DNA from: an uncultured Spartobacteria bacterium
Lineage (GTDB): Bacteria; Verrucomicrobiota; Verrucomicrobiia; Chthoniobacterales; Chthoniobacteraceae
Assembly: GCA_903933715.1 (NCBI GenBank)
Contig: CAIZLD010000019.1
Span: 22,048-86,047 of the forward strand
DNA length: 64,000 nt
Direction of reading: 5' to 3'
Shown: positions 18,237-27,769 of the stretch, piece by piece
Numbering within the stretch: the stretch's first letter is position 1
Layout: each line of letters starts with the position of its first letter
The notes under the pieces: model-generated
What the model saw: only the letters and a program-made list of their open reading frames with translations
Told to the model about the DNA's origin: nothing
The model's database searches: none
Made by a program: the position numbers and the translations under genes

Positions 18237-19327
18237 ACCTTCGAATTGTCATTCTCGGATTGTCGATCACCTCCTCCTGGGGCAATGGACATGCGACGGT
18301 TTATCGCGGTTTGATGAGGGAATTGGCAAAGCGGGGGCACCAGGTGCTTTTCCTGGAACGGGATAAGCCATGGTATGCCGGAAACCGGGACAGCGCCGCG
18401 CCCGCCGAGGGCCACGTCTGCCTTTATCATGGCGTGGAAGATCTCAAGTTACGTTTTTCAGAAACGATCGAATCGGCTGACTGTGTCATGGTTGGCTCGT
18501 ATATCCCGGAGGGGATTGCGATTGGAGAATGGATCGCAGAAACCGCGACTGGAATCACCGCATTTTATGACATCGATACTCCGGTCACCCAGGCGATGTT
18601 ATCAGCAGGAAAATGCGAATACCTTTCGCCCGGGCTGATCCCGCGCTATTCCATTTATCTCTCGTTCACCGGAGGGCCGATTTTGCAGGAGATCGAGCGA
18701 ACGTATGGGTCTCCCGATGTGCGGCCGTTCTATTGCTGTGTTGATGCAGATCACTATTTTCCGCAACCAGGCGCCAAGCCCTATGACCTCGGCTATATCG
18801 GAACCTACAGCCCCGACCGCCAGCAAGGCCTGGAACGTCTGCTCCTCACCCCGGCAAACGCCAATCCCACCGGCTCGTTCATTGTCGCCGGTCCGATGTA
18901 TCCAGAGGCGATTCATTGGCCCCGAAACGTGAAAAAGGTGGACCACATTCCGCCTTCAGAACATCGCGACTTTTACAATTCGCAACGGTTCACGCTCAAC
19001 ATCACCCGACGAGACATGGTGAAGTGGGGCTACTCCCCGAGTGTTCGACTTTTCGAGGCCGCCGCCTGCGGGGTGCCGATCATCACCGACCATTGGCCTG
19101 GGCTCACTGAATTCTTTCAACCCGGGAAAGAAATTCTGACCGCCCATTCGGCAAAGGAGGTTTTGGACTATTTGCAAGGCATGGCTCCGCAAGATGCACA
19201 GGCCATCGCGGAAAGAGCCCGGCTGCGAATCCTGTGCGAACACACTGCCGCCCATCGCGCCAGTGAGTTGGAATCAATGATTTTGGAAAAAGGCAATCAA
19301 GGCACGATCAGAAAGGAATCCCTATGA
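18233..19327 (+). CDS. CgeB-like glycosyltransferase 3
   Basis: A 364-residue CgeB-family GT-B protein, closest to copy 4. The N-terminus carries [21 protein letters not shown], the middle [16 protein letters not shown], and the donor region [19 protein letters not shown] followed by [16 protein letters not shown]. It shares a 4-bp overlap with inositol-3-phosphate synthase downstream. Tandem position suggests duplication and divergence for different donor or acceptor sugars. Confidence 0.83.
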   Translation: MNLRIVILGLSITSSWGNGHATVYRGLMRELAKRGHQVLFLERDKPWYAGNRDSAAPAEGHVCLYHGVEDLKLRFSETIESADCVMVGSYIPEGIAIGEWIAETATGITAFYDIDTPVTQAMLSAGKCEYLSPGLIPRYSIYLSFTGGPILQEIERTYGSPDVRPFYCCVDADHYFPQPGAKPYDLGYIGTYSPDRQQGLERLLLTPANANPTGSFIVAGPMYPEAIHWPRNVKKVDHIPPSEHRDFYNSQRFTLNITRRDMVKWGYSPSVRLFEAAACGVPIITDHWPGLTEFFQPGKEILTAHSAKEVLDYLQGMAPQDAQAIAERARLRILCEHTAAHRASELESMILEKGNQGTIRKESL

Positions 19328-20445
19328 CAGGCAATACGATTCACCGAAAAATCCGGGTAGCGATCATCGGCGTTGGCAATTGCGCATCATCCCTGGTCCA
19401 AGGGGTTCATTATTATAAAAATGTGCATTCGGGCGAACCGGTCCCCGGACTGATGCATCCGATTTTGGGCGGCTATCGCGCGGGCGATATCGAGTTCTCG
19501 GCGGCATTTGACGTGAACGAGACCAAGGTGGGGCTGGACCTTTCAGAAGCCATTTTTGCCGCCCCCAATAACACCCTTAAATTCTCAGAACCTCCGGCAA
19601 TGGGAGTTCCCGTTCAACGCGGCCCCGTTCACGACGGGTTGGGACGTTATCTAAAGGACATCGTTATCATCGCGGATCGAAAGGTCTCAGACGTCTCACG
19701 AATCCTTAAAGAAACAGAAACCGACGTCGTGATCTCCTACCTGCCCGTCGGTTCGGAAATCGCCGCCGCCTGGTATGCCGAACAGGTTTTGGAAGCGGGC
19801 TGCGCATTCATCAATTGCATCCCTGTATTTATCGCTTCAAAGCCTGAATGGCAGCAGCGTTTCGAACAGCGTAATTTGCCGATCATTGGGGATGACATCA
19901 AATCCCAGCTCGGCGCGACCATCATCCATCGAATGCTCACGCACCTCTTTCGCGAGCGCGGCATCGATCTTGAGCGCACATATCAGCTGAATTTTGGAGG
20001 CAACACCGATTTCCTCAACATGCTGGAACGCGAGCGCCTGGAATCGAAGAAGATTTCCAAAACACAATCGGTCTTAAGCCAGGCGGGATGCAGCCTCGCC
20101 GAGGGAAATGTCCACATCGGGCCGAGCGATTACGTCCCCTGGATGCAGGACCGGAAATTCTGCCATATCCGAATGGAAGGAAATGGCTTCGGCAATGCGC
20201 CGATGATTTGCGAGTTGAAGCTCGAAGTTTGGGATTCCCCCAATTCCGCCGGTGTCGTGATCGATGCCATCCGTTGCGCCATGCTCGCTTTGGACCGGGG
20301 GATTGGCGGCCCGCTGATCGGCCCCTGTGCCTATTTCATGAAGTCCCCTCCACGCCAGTTTACGGATGAAGAGGCGCGCCGGGGGGTCGAGGCATTTATC
20401 CTGGGCGAATCCATGCCGTTATTCCAACCGTCAGCAATCAAATGA
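19324..20445 (+). CDS. ino1: Inositol-3-phosphate synthase
   Basis: A 373-residue NAD-dependent enzyme converting glucose-6-phosphate to 1D-myo-inositol 3-phosphate. The N-terminal Rossmann motif is [19 protein letters not shown]. The active-site segments [15 protein letters not shown] and [11 protein letters not shown] are highly conserved, as is [16 protein letters not shown]. The short length matches the prokaryotic/actinobacterial type rather than the roughly 530-residue eukaryotic form. Placed between two CgeB-like transferases with 4-bp overlaps, it most likely supplies inositol phosphate as an acceptor in this operon. Confidence 0.93.
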   Translation: MTGNTIHRKIRVAIIGVGNCASSLVQGVHYYKNVHSGEPVPGLMHPILGGYRAGDIEFSAAFDVNETKVGLDLSEAIFAAPNNTLKFSEPPAMGVPVQRGPVHDGLGRYLKDIVIIADRKVSDVSRILKETETDVVISYLPVGSEIAAAWYAEQVLEAGCAFINCIPVFIASKPEWQQRFEQRNLPIIGDDIKSQLGATIIHRMLTHLFRERGIDLERTYQLNFGGNTDFLNMLERERLESKKISKTQSVLSQAGCSLAEGNVHIGPSDYVPWMQDRKFCHIRMEGNGFGNAPMICELKLEVWDSPNSAGVVIDAIRCAMLALDRGIGGPLIGPCAYFMKSPPRQFTDEEARRGVEAFILGESMPLFQPSAIK

Positions 20446-21530
20446 AAATCGTCATTTTCGGATTGGCCATCAGTTCATCCTGGGGCAACGGACACGCGAC
20501 GTTGTGGCGTGGCCTCTGCAATGCATTGGGCAAGCATTCCCACCATGTCGTGTTCTTCGAGCGGGACGCGCCTTATTACGCGGAACATCGGGATCTCACT
20601 GAAATCCCCGGCGGACGGCTGGTTATTTATCCAAAATGGGACACCGTTTCCGGCTATGCAAAAAAAGAACTCGCCGATGCAGACGTCGCTATCGTGACCT
20701 CGTTTTGCCCGGACGGTCGGGCCGCTTCCGAGCTGTCGCTTTCCTCACAGGCGCTCCATGTCTATTACGATTTGGACACCCCGGTCACTTTGGATGCTTT
20801 CAATACTGGAAAACCGATCCGCTCGATTGGCCCCCGCGGATTGCGCGACTTTGATCTGGTCCTCAGCTATACCGGCGGTCGGGCTGTTGCGGAACTGAAG
20901 CAAAAGCTGGGCGCACGCCGGGTCGTTCCGCTCTATGGAAGCGTCGATCCTGAAGTGCATCGTCCTGCCGCCGCTATCGAACGGTTTCGGTCTGATCTCT
21001 CCTATCTTGGGACCTATGCGGAAGATCGCCAATCCCGATTGGATGAGCTATTGTTGGAACCGGCCCGGAGACTTCCAGAAAACGGTTTCTTGATCGGCGG
21101 CCCGTTGTATCCCCCAACATTCCCGTGGAAACGGAACATTAGCTATATTCAGCATGTTGCTCCGCATGAACACTCCCCTTTTTATTGTTCATCCCGACTG
21201 ACGCTGAACATCACACGAAGTACGATGGCGGCAATGGGATATTGCCCCTCGGGACGCCTGTTTGAGGCAGCGGCTTGCGGTGCGCCAATCCTGAGCGACT
21301 CGTGGGAAGGACTCGACGAATTCTTTGAGCCCGGCCGCGATATTTTGACCGCATCGGGGGCTGAGGATACGATCAACTCGCTCAACCTGTCCGATCGTGA
21401 GCTGGATCAAATCGCAAAATCCGCGCGGGATCGAACGCTTTCCGAGCACACCTCAGAACAGCGTTCGCGACAGCTTGAGACAATTTTCCAGCACGCTCGA
21501 ACATCATCCGGCGATCTTATGGAGGTTTGA
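20442..21530 (+). CDS. CgeB-like glycosyltransferase 4
   Basis: A 362-residue CgeB-family GT-B protein. It has [37 protein letters not shown], and the donor motif [19 protein letters not shown] followed by [16 protein letters not shown]. It is very similar to copy 3, from which the inositol-3-phosphate synthase gene separates it. Its stop overlaps the region just before the nucleotidyltransferase start. Confidence 0.83.
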   Translation: MKIVIFGLAISSSWGNGHATLWRGLCNALGKHSHHVVFFERDAPYYAEHRDLTEIPGGRLVIYPKWDTVSGYAKKELADADVAIVTSFCPDGRAASELSLSSQALHVYYDLDTPVTLDAFNTGKPIRSIGPRGLRDFDLVLSYTGGRAVAELKQKLGARRVVPLYGSVDPEVHRPAAAIERFRSDLSYLGTYAEDRQSRLDELLLEPARRLPENGFLIGGPLYPPTFPWKRNISYIQHVAPHEHSPFYCSSRLTLNITRSTMAAMGYCPSGRLFEAAACGAPILSDSWEGLDEFFEPGRDILTASGAEDTINSLNLSDRELDQIAKSARDRTLSEHTSEQRSRQLETIFQHARTSSGDLMEV

Positions 21531-21532
21531 TC

Positions 21533-22276
21533 ATGTGGGGCATTATTCCAGCAGCCGGTTCAGGCAGCCGGATTCAACCTCTGGCATTTTCCAAGGAATT
21601 GCTGCCGGTGGGGAGCCGGTTTGATGGAGATGCAGAGCATCCCCGCGCCGTCAGCGAATACTTGATTGACCGGTTTCTCGCCGGGGGAGCGACTAAACTA
21701 TGCTTTGTCGTTGCTCCGCAAAAGTCGGATATCCTGGAATATTATGGTGGGGCGAATCTGCACTCGGCGAGCATCACATTTGTCGTGCAGCCGCATCCTG
21801 CCGGGCTGTGCGACGCGCTGTTCCGAGCCGCGCCCCTGATCTCTCGTGAAGAGACCGTCGCGGTCGGCTTGCCCGATACAATCTGGTTTCCCGAGGAAGG
21901 CTTTTGCGCCCTGCCCGACGACAGGCTGTCGTTTTTACTATTCCCGGTGAAGCATCCGGAGCTTTTCGACGTGGTCAAAACCGACGCGTGCAATGCCGTG
22001 CTGGAGATTGAAGTGAAGCCGTCCCACCCAAGCTCTCAGTGGGTCTGGGGGGCTTTCAAAATGCCGGGCACGGTTTTCCATGAAATCCATGCCCTATGGC
22101 GCGCCCGAAATTGTTCCGACGAATATATGGGAACCCTTGTCAACGCCTGGATCACCGGCGGCGGCTGCGCACAAGGCATACGCGCGGGAACATCTTATGT
22201 CGATGTCGGGACTTTGAACGGCTATCGCGAGGCAATCCGGCTCCTTAGCCAACCCGAAACAAGGATCGAGTCATGA
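21533..22276 (+). CDS. Sugar nucleotidyltransferase
   Basis: A 247-residue protein with the NTP_transferase fold. The signature GIIPAAGSGSRIQPLAFSKE contains the GxG.R...K nucleotide-binding motif of glucose-1-phosphate thymidylyl/uridylyl-transferases, although spacing differs from RfbA. TVAVGLPDTIWF carries the acidic metal-binding position. It probably activates a sugar-1-phosphate for the transferases. ATG at 21533 has GGAGG upstream. The following methyltransferase overlaps by 4 bp. Confidence 0.8.
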   Translation: MWGIIPAAGSGSRIQPLAFSKELLPVGSRFDGDAEHPRAVSEYLIDRFLAGGATKLCFVVAPQKSDILEYYGGANLHSASITFVVQPHPAGLCDALFRAAPLISREETVAVGLPDTIWFPEEGFCALPDDRLSFLLFPVKHPELFDVVKTDACNAVLEIEVKPSHPSSQWVWGAFKMPGTVFHEIHALWRARNCSDEYMGTLVNAWITGGGCAQGIRAGTSYVDVGTLNGYREAIRLLSQPETRIES

Positions 22277-23019
22277 AAACGATGAGTTTCAACCGCTATT
22301 CCCGAGAACAAATCGAGGAGCACGTCAAGCACCTGGGAGACTGGTTCCAGAATATCGATTTACAAGGGGTTCCAACGGCTCCGGCCCATTTTTTGGGAGA
22401 CTACCCTTCGGTGAAATGGCGGCGCTTCGCAGATTCTGTCCCCCGGGATCTTCGCGGAAAATCCGTTCTCGATATCGGCTGCAACGCCGGATTTTACAGC
22501 TTTGAGATGAAGCGCAGGGGGGCGGATCGGGTTTTGGGGATCGACTCCGACGACGGTTATCTTGCACAAGCCAGGTTTGCTGCGGAGGTGCTCGGCGAAG
22601 AAGTCGAATTTCAGAACCTGTCTGTTTACGATATCGCCCATTTGGGAGAAAAGTTTGACGTGGTTTTGTTCATGGGGGTGATCTATCACCTGCGCCATCC
22701 CCTGCTCGCTCTGGACCTTATTCACGAGCACGTCGCGAACGATTTGCTCATCTTCCAATCGATGATGCGGGGGAACTCTTCGGTACCGGAGCTTCAAAAC
22801 GATTACGACTTCCGGGATACGGATGTTTTTGAGTCTCCCGATTTTCCGCGCCTGCATTTTGTGGAACACAAATACGCGGGAGATCCCACCAATTGGTGGA
22901 TCCCGAACCGCGCTTGTGCAGAAGCGATGCTGCGCAGCGCCGGTTTCCAAATCCTCGATCATCCGGAAGAGGAAGTGTTTATTTGCTCCCGTAAGGGAAA
23001 AGCCGGAGCCCCATTATGA
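22273..23019 (+). CDS. SAM-dependent methyltransferase (TIGR04290-like)
   Basis: A 248-residue class I methyltransferase. Motif I is SVLDIGCNAGFYSFEMKRRG with the acidic residue in GIDSDDG, and motif IV/post-I is FDVVLFMGVIYHLRHPLLAL. The overall pattern, including a late NWWIPN segment, resembles the CmoB/DUF1698 superfamily and, from memory, the Rta_06860-type family that occurs in similar operons. Probable sugar O-methylation is inferred from context. Confidence 0.82.
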   Translation: MKTMSFNRYSREQIEEHVKHLGDWFQNIDLQGVPTAPAHFLGDYPSVKWRRFADSVPRDLRGKSVLDIGCNAGFYSFEMKRRGADRVLGIDSDDGYLAQARFAAEVLGEEVEFQNLSVYDIAHLGEKFDVVLFMGVIYHLRHPLLALDLIHEHVANDLLIFQSMMRGNSSVPELQNDYDFRDTDVFESPDFPRLHFVEHKYAGDPTNWWIPNRACAEAMLRSAGFQILDHPEEEVFICSRKGKAGAPL

Positions 23020-23900
23020 TTGAAGCCGTCATGTTCTGGAACGAGCCCAATAATAAATCTCATTGGGCCTTCGAATTGGACCCCGAATGGAAGACGTTTG
23101 GCGCAATGGTAAAATTGGCCTCCCGGCGTGTCGCGGTTGAAAACCCACGCCTGATCCGCGTGCTGGGGGGAATATCCCCGATCGACCCCAATTTCATTGC
23201 CAACATGCAGGCTCAGGGAGTTCTCGACGACTTAAACGCCGTCGCTGTGCATGGATTCCCGCTCGACTGGAACTTGTGGAACATTCATGAATGGCCCGCA
23301 AAAATCGCAGAAATTCAAGCGATGACCCATTTGCCGGTTTGGGTGTCGGAGGTCGGCGTTTCCTCGTTTGGAGCGGAAGAGGTTCAAGATTTTGGACTCA
23401 CACGAACGGCGGAACTCTTGATCGGAATCGCCCCGCGAATCCACTGGTACAGTTTGTACGATCTGCCCAGCCAATGGCCTGCAACAACCCGGCACCGAGA
23501 GGCTGAAGGTTCATCCTATTACCGTCATTTCTATATGGGCCTTTTGAATGAAAACGGATTGCCAAAGTGCGCTTTGCAACGGTTCTCGCAATACACACCG
23601 GAACTCGGAATTTGCCAATGGTTTCATTTTGAGGATCACCGTTTGGATGACGCTGTAAGCTGGCTGCGACGGCTTGGGGTCAAATCGCTGCGAACCGGTT
23701 TAAGTTGGGCGGATAGTTTCCGGCCCAACGCGGAAGCCTGGTTTGATCGCCAGATGCGGGCGCTGGAACCTTTTGACGTGACCTTGACGTTTTGCTTCAC
23801 GCCGGAACATCTGGGAATTGAACCCCATCACACCAGCCCTCCCCGGCGGATTGAAGAATTTGCAGAGTTCTGTGCGCGCATGACAAAACGGTATTCCTGA
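23016..23900 (+). CDS. Glycosidase-like (clan GH-A) protein, apparently circularly permuted
   Basis: A 294-residue protein made of GH-A barrel elements in permuted order. It begins at strand 4 with the acid/base motif VMFWNEPNNKSHW and continues through LPVWVSEVG (strand 7 nucleophile Glu). It ends with what would normally be strands 1-3: LDDAVSWLRRLGVKSLRTG, FDVTLTFCFTPEHLG and IEEFAEFCARMTKRYS. Joining the C-terminus to the N-terminus restores the usual RYx-IEAVMFWNEPN order. No signal peptide is seen, so it is cytosolic. It may bind or trim the glycan. It overlaps its neighbour by 4 bp. Confidence 0.75.
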   Translation: MIEAVMFWNEPNNKSHWAFELDPEWKTFGAMVKLASRRVAVENPRLIRVLGGISPIDPNFIANMQAQGVLDDLNAVAVHGFPLDWNLWNIHEWPAKIAEIQAMTHLPVWVSEVGVSSFGAEEVQDFGLTRTAELLIGIAPRIHWYSLYDLPSQWPATTRHREAEGSSYYRHFYMGLLNENGLPKCALQRFSQYTPELGICQWFHFEDHRLDDAVSWLRRLGVKSLRTGLSWADSFRPNAEAWFDRQMRALEPFDVTLTFCFTPEHLGIEPHHTSPPRRIEEFAEFCARMTKRYS

Positions 23901-23912
23901 TTTTAAACACCT

Positions 23913-24230
23913 ATGCCAAATAAAAATAAGAATAATGCGAAATCCCATGAACATGGGGCGGACTCCCACAAAACAGTGGATCATGACGAAATCCGGAAAT
24001 GGGTTGAAAAAAGGGGCGGCCACCCTTCCACCGTGAAGCGAACCATGAAAAATCATGAACCGGGATTGCTTCGAATCGACTTCCCCGGATATAGCGGGGA
24101 AGGAACGCTTGAAGAAATTACATGGGAAGATTTCTTTGAGAAATTTGATAAAGAAGAGCTGGCATTCCTTTATCAAAATGAAACCAAAGACGGAAAAGAA
24201 AGCCGGTTTTGTAAATTGATCGCCCGCTAA
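23913..24230 (+). CDS. Small hydrophilic conserved protein
   Basis: A 105-residue Lys/Glu/His-rich protein with no membrane segment. The block LRIDFPGYSGEGTLEEITWE, followed by FFEKFDKEELAFLYQNETKDG, matches a family of small proteins I recall from proteobacteria that are sometimes mis-annotated as 1,4-alpha-glucan branching enzyme. No catalytic residues can be named. It sits 12 bp after the glycosidase-like gene and 9 bp before the PIG-L gene, so it is inside the operon. Base composition is lower in GC than its neighbours. Confidence 0.7.
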   Translation: MPNKNKNNAKSHEHGADSHKTVDHDEIRKWVEKRGGHPSTVKRTMKNHEPGLLRIDFPGYSGEGTLEEITWEDFFEKFDKEELAFLYQNETKDGKESRFCKLIAR

Positions 24231-24239
24231 CGGACTGGT

Positions 24240-25079
24240 ATGAGAGGGAAGCGACTTTACTTTGGACGATTCCCCCGGTTTTTTGCCGATCTGGTCGATG
24301 AGCGGCGGCCGCCATTAAGGATTCCCACGCTGGTTATTGTGGCGCATCCCGATGATGAGGTCATCGGGATGGGGGCTCAATTGCAACGCTTAAAAAATGC
24401 GACGCTTTTACATATTACCGACGGCGCACCAAAAAATCCCGAAGACGCAAAAAATGCAGGATATTACAGCGCCAGCGATTATGCCAATGCACGCCGGCGC
24501 GAGCTCGAGAATGCGCTCCATATTGCGGGAGCCTCGCTCTCAAATACATTGGAGTTGAAAGTACGCGACCAGGAAGCCTCGTTGGAGCTTGGCGGCATCA
24601 CCGAGGCAGTGAGGAGGATAACATCGGAGATCAGGCCACGAGTGGTCTTCACCCATCCTTACGAAGGGGGCCATCCTGATCATGATGCCACTGCTTTTGC
24701 GGTCCATGCCGCGTGCGCTCGCCTGCCGCGCCCGCCATGCATCATCGAAATGACTTCTTATCATTGGGAATGCTCCCGAATGGTGACGGGGAAGTTCCTG
24801 ACCTCGCATTCCCGTGAAATCTGGACCGCTTTTCTCAATCCCGAGGAACTGAAAATCAAACGGCTCATGTTCAATTGTTTCAAAACACAGGAGCCTGTCC
24901 TGAGGGCGTTCCGGATCGATGCAGAGCGGTTCCGGGTCGCCCCGAGATACGATTTTTCCACTCCGCCCCATCCGGGAACTTTATATGGTTCGCATAACCA
25001 ATTTGGGATCACCGCGCGGTTTTTCAACTCCCTCGCGCAGGCGACGCTCGTGGAAAATGGAATCCAGGGAAGGATATGA
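24240..25079 (+). CDS. PIG-L family N-acetyl sugar deacetylase
   Basis: A 279-residue zinc hydrolase of the PIG-L/LmbE/MshB family, which removes acetyl groups from GlcNAc-linked glycans such as GlcNAc-inositol. The zinc/catalytic motif AHPDDEVIGMG and the later metal ligand segment GGHPDHDATA are intact. MshB deacetylates GlcNAc-Ins, so co-occurrence with inositol-3-phosphate synthase is suggestive, though substrate is inferred. It overlaps the next glycosyltransferase by 4 bp. Confidence 0.88.
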   Translation: MRGKRLYFGRFPRFFADLVDERRPPLRIPTLVIVAHPDDEVIGMGAQLQRLKNATLLHITDGAPKNPEDAKNAGYYSASDYANARRRELENALHIAGASLSNTLELKVRDQEASLELGGITEAVRRITSEIRPRVVFTHPYEGGHPDHDATAFAVHAACARLPRPPCIIEMTSYHWECSRMVTGKFLTSHSREIWTAFLNPEELKIKRLMFNCFKTQEPVLRAFRIDAERFRVAPRYDFSTPPHPGTLYGSHNQFGITARFFNSLAQATLVENGIQGRI

Positions 25080-26128
25080 AATTTACAATCCTCAATGTCG
25101 CCTACCCGTTTGCGCCCGTTGGCCCTGATGCAGTGGGTGGGGCGGAACAAATCCTTTCCCAGCTTGATATTGCGTTGGAAAACCAGGGAGACCGTTCAAT
25201 TGTGATAGCTTGTGACGGCTCCCAAACCGCGGGCCATCTCATCAAGACACCGCGCGTGAGAGGCGTCATCAATGATGCGTTTCGTTCCGGAATTCATGAA
25301 CAGGTCCGGATCGCGATCGGTCACGCCCTGGCGCGATGGCACATCGATCTGATCCACTTTCACGGCGTGGATTGCCATGCTTATATTCCTGCGCAGGAAA
25401 TTCCAACTCTGGTCACGCTGCATTGCCCCCCGTCGTTCTATGATCCGATTGTGTTTGAACCGTGGCGGCCCCGATTGCACATCCATTGCGTCTCCGCTTC
25501 ACAACGCAGATCTTGTCCTCCGGCGGATCATATGGTTGCGGAAGTTCCGAACGGCGTCCCGGAAGCCTTGATGCAAACGCGCCATGCCAAACGCAGCTTT
25601 GCATTCGCACTGGGCCGCATCTGTCGGGAAAAGAATTTTCACCTGGCTCTCGATGCCGCCAGGCAGGCGAAATGCCCCCTCCTGCTCGCGGGCGACACAT
25701 TTCCCTATCCCGATCACCAATCTTACTACCGTGAACAGATTTTTCCGCGGCTGGATTCGTTACGCCGTTATATCGGTCCGATCGGGTTCGCACGCAAGCG
25801 GCGGCTCCTCTCGGCAGCCCGCTGCCTCTTGATCCCTTCGCTGGCCGCTGAAACCAGCTCCCTTGTGGCGATGGAAGCCCTCGCCTGCGGCACCCCGATC
25901 ATCGCGTTCCCCTCCGGAGCGCTTCCGGACATCGTTGAGCACGGAAGAACCGGTTTTATCGTTCGCAATGAATATGAAATGGCGGAAGCCATTCACGCGG
26001 CCGGAGCCATTGACCCGGATATTTGCCGCGCCGCAGCTCGGGAGCGATTTGCGGCGAGCCGGATGATCTCGAAATATCTCGATCTCTACCGCCATCTCTG
26101 CAAAAAGGAGGCTCCGTTTCATGCTTGA
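25076..26128 (+). CDS. Glycosyltransferase family 4 (MshA-like layout)
   Basis: A 350-residue GT-B retaining glycosyltransferase. The N-terminal glycine loop GGAEQILSQLDIAL, the DLIHFHGVDCHAY segment, and the C-terminal donor region ALGRICREKNFHLALDAA with ETSSLVAMEALACGTPIIA (EX7E) are present. Family 4 enzymes include MshA, which joins GlcNAc to inositol phosphate; assignment to that reaction would be speculation. It follows the deacetylase with a 4-bp overlap and overlaps the acyltransferase by 8 bp. Confidence 0.87.
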   Translation: MKFTILNVAYPFAPVGPDAVGGAEQILSQLDIALENQGDRSIVIACDGSQTAGHLIKTPRVRGVINDAFRSGIHEQVRIAIGHALARWHIDLIHFHGVDCHAYIPAQEIPTLVTLHCPPSFYDPIVFEPWRPRLHIHCVSASQRRSCPPADHMVAEVPNGVPEALMQTRHAKRSFAFALGRICREKNFHLALDAARQAKCPLLLAGDTFPYPDHQSYYREQIFPRLDSLRRYIGPIGFARKRRLLSAARCLLIPSLAAETSSLVAMEALACGTPIIAFPSGALPDIVEHGRTGFIVRNEYEMAEAIHAAGAIDPDICRAAARERFAASRMISKYLDLYRHLCKKEAPFHA

Positions 26129-27131
26129 GATCTCTGGATCTTTATCGGCGGAAGAAATCGGCTCCATCGAATCTCTTGAAGCACTGGAGCCCGAGTGGAG
26201 GTCACTTTGGCAGCGTTGCCCAAGCGCAACCCCGTTTCAGAATCCGATCTGGCTGATTCCATGGTGGCGGTATTTTGGGAGCGATAAACAACTGCTGACG
26301 TTGTTATTCCGCACCCGCGGCGACCTCGTCGGCGTTGCCCCATTTTGCATTCTTCATGATCATGAAGGATGCAAGGTGATGCCTGTCGGGATCGGTGTAT
26401 CCGATTACCTGGACGCCCTTTTTGCCCCCGGCTACGAGCAAGCCGGAGCCGAGGCGTGTATCAATCATCTTTTACATTCCACGACTCATTGGGACATTTG
26501 CGAACTGCAACCGCTTCTTGCCGAATCTCCCTTTTTGAAAACCGAAGTTCCGGGGGGAATGATCGCCGATGTCCGGCAAACCGATCAACTCACCTCACTC
26601 AAGCTTCCATCCGAACCACGCGCATTCCGGAGCCAGCTTTCGTCGCATTTTACCAAGCGCCTGAACAAGGCGTATCGGCAGGCGCATTTGCTCGGTTCGG
26701 TTCGCTTTGAAACCGGGATGCCTTTTCACAAAACCTTCGATCAACTCTTACGTTTTCATGAAGCCCGCTGGAGCAACCGATCCAACACCGGGGCGCTCAT
26801 GCGCCGCGCAGATGCGTTTCATCGCGAAGCCGCCCAAGCGATGCTACATCATGGGACACTGCGACTTTACGGTTTAAATATTGGCGGACAGATCGTGGCC
26901 GTGCTTTACGGATTTAGGCACCGGCGACGGGGTTATTTCTACTTAATGGGGTTTGACGCTGCGTTTTCAAAAATCAGTCCCGGTGTACTCTTAATGATTT
27001 ACGCGATTGAAGAATTAATTCGCGAAGAGGCAATTTCATGTGAATTTCTTCGCGGCCACGAGCCGTTCAAATATCGCTGGGGCGTAAGCGAACGAAATAC
27101 CTATGGTCTCAGGATCCATCATCGCACATGA
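26121..27131 (+). CDS. FemAB/BcsL-like GNAT acyltransferase
   Basis: A 336-residue protein of the Acetyltransf_6 (CelD/BcsL, FemAB-like) type with two GNAT-like halves. Diagnostic segments are WRSLWQRCPSATPFQNPIWL near the N-terminus, RSQLSSHFTKRLNKAYRQA in the middle, FHEARWSNR, and SCEFLRGHEPFKYRWGV at the end. It would transfer an acyl or aminoacyl group to an amine or hydroxyl on the glycan, for example after PIG-L deacetylation exposes an amine. Confidence 0.82.
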   Translation: MLEISGSLSAEEIGSIESLEALEPEWRSLWQRCPSATPFQNPIWLIPWWRYFGSDKQLLTLLFRTRGDLVGVAPFCILHDHEGCKVMPVGIGVSDYLDALFAPGYEQAGAEACINHLLHSTTHWDICELQPLLAESPFLKTEVPGGMIADVRQTDQLTSLKLPSEPRAFRSQLSSHFTKRLNKAYRQAHLLGSVRFETGMPFHKTFDQLLRFHEARWSNRSNTGALMRRADAFHREAAQAMLHHGTLRLYGLNIGGQIVAVLYGFRHRRRGYFYLMGFDAAFSKISPGVLLMIYAIEELIREEAISCEFLRGHEPFKYRWGVSERNTYGLRIHHRT

Positions 27132-27727
27132 CCACCTTCTTACTCGTTCGGCATGGTGCGCATGATCTCCTGGGGAAAACCTTGGCGGGAAGAGCCCAGG
27201 AAGTGCATCTCAATTCTCTCGGAGAGCGTCAATCCCACTGGCTCGCGGAACGGATCAATAGTTATCCCGTCAATGCAATCTATAGCAGTCCCTTAACCCG
27301 GTGCATCGAGACGGCGAGCCTCATCGCGCGACGAATGAACCTTCCCGTCGAACCGGTTGAATCGGCCAGTGAAATCGACTTCGGCGAGTGGAGCGGGCGC
27401 GACTTCCAGGATCTGGCCCCCCTCCCTGAATGGCAGCGCTATAACGGATTGCGTTCATTGACCGCACCTCCCCACGGGGAATCGATGGTCGCCGTGCAGG
27501 GTCGGCTCTTTTCCCTTTTCACGGGTCTGTGCCGCCAGTTTCCGAATGGATATATCACCCTCGTCAGCCATGCGGATGTGATCAAAGCTGCCCTCGTGTA
27601 TTTTCTCGGAGTGCCGCTTGATTTCCACCGGCGGTTCGAGATCAGCCCGGGTTCACTATCCATCATTGCGCTGGATCAATCAGGGCCGCGGGTTCTTTCA
27701 ATGAACGAAACCGTGCACGGTATGTGA
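27128..27727 (+). CDS. Histidine phosphatase (phosphoglycerate mutase-like)
   Basis: A 199-residue branch-1 histidine phosphatase. The RHG motif is LVRHGAHD (R8, H9, G10), the acidic region EIDFGEWSGRDF, and the second catalytic His is in TLVSHADVIKAAL. Such proteins dephosphorylate sugar phosphates, cobalamin precursors or phosphoglycerate. In this operon removal of a phosphate from a glycosylated inositol phosphate would fit. Start overlaps the acyltransferase stop by 4 bp. Confidence 0.85.
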   Translation: MTTFLLVRHGAHDLLGKTLAGRAQEVHLNSLGERQSHWLAERINSYPVNAIYSSPLTRCIETASLIARRMNLPVEPVESASEIDFGEWSGRDFQDLAPLPEWQRYNGLRSLTAPPHGESMVAVQGRLFSLFTGLCRQFPNGYITLVSHADVIKAALVYFLGVPLDFHRRFEISPGSLSIIALDQSGPRVLSMNETVHGM

Positions 27728-27769
27728 AACTTACGGCAAAAAGTTCTGCCGGGCACGATTCGTTTCAAT

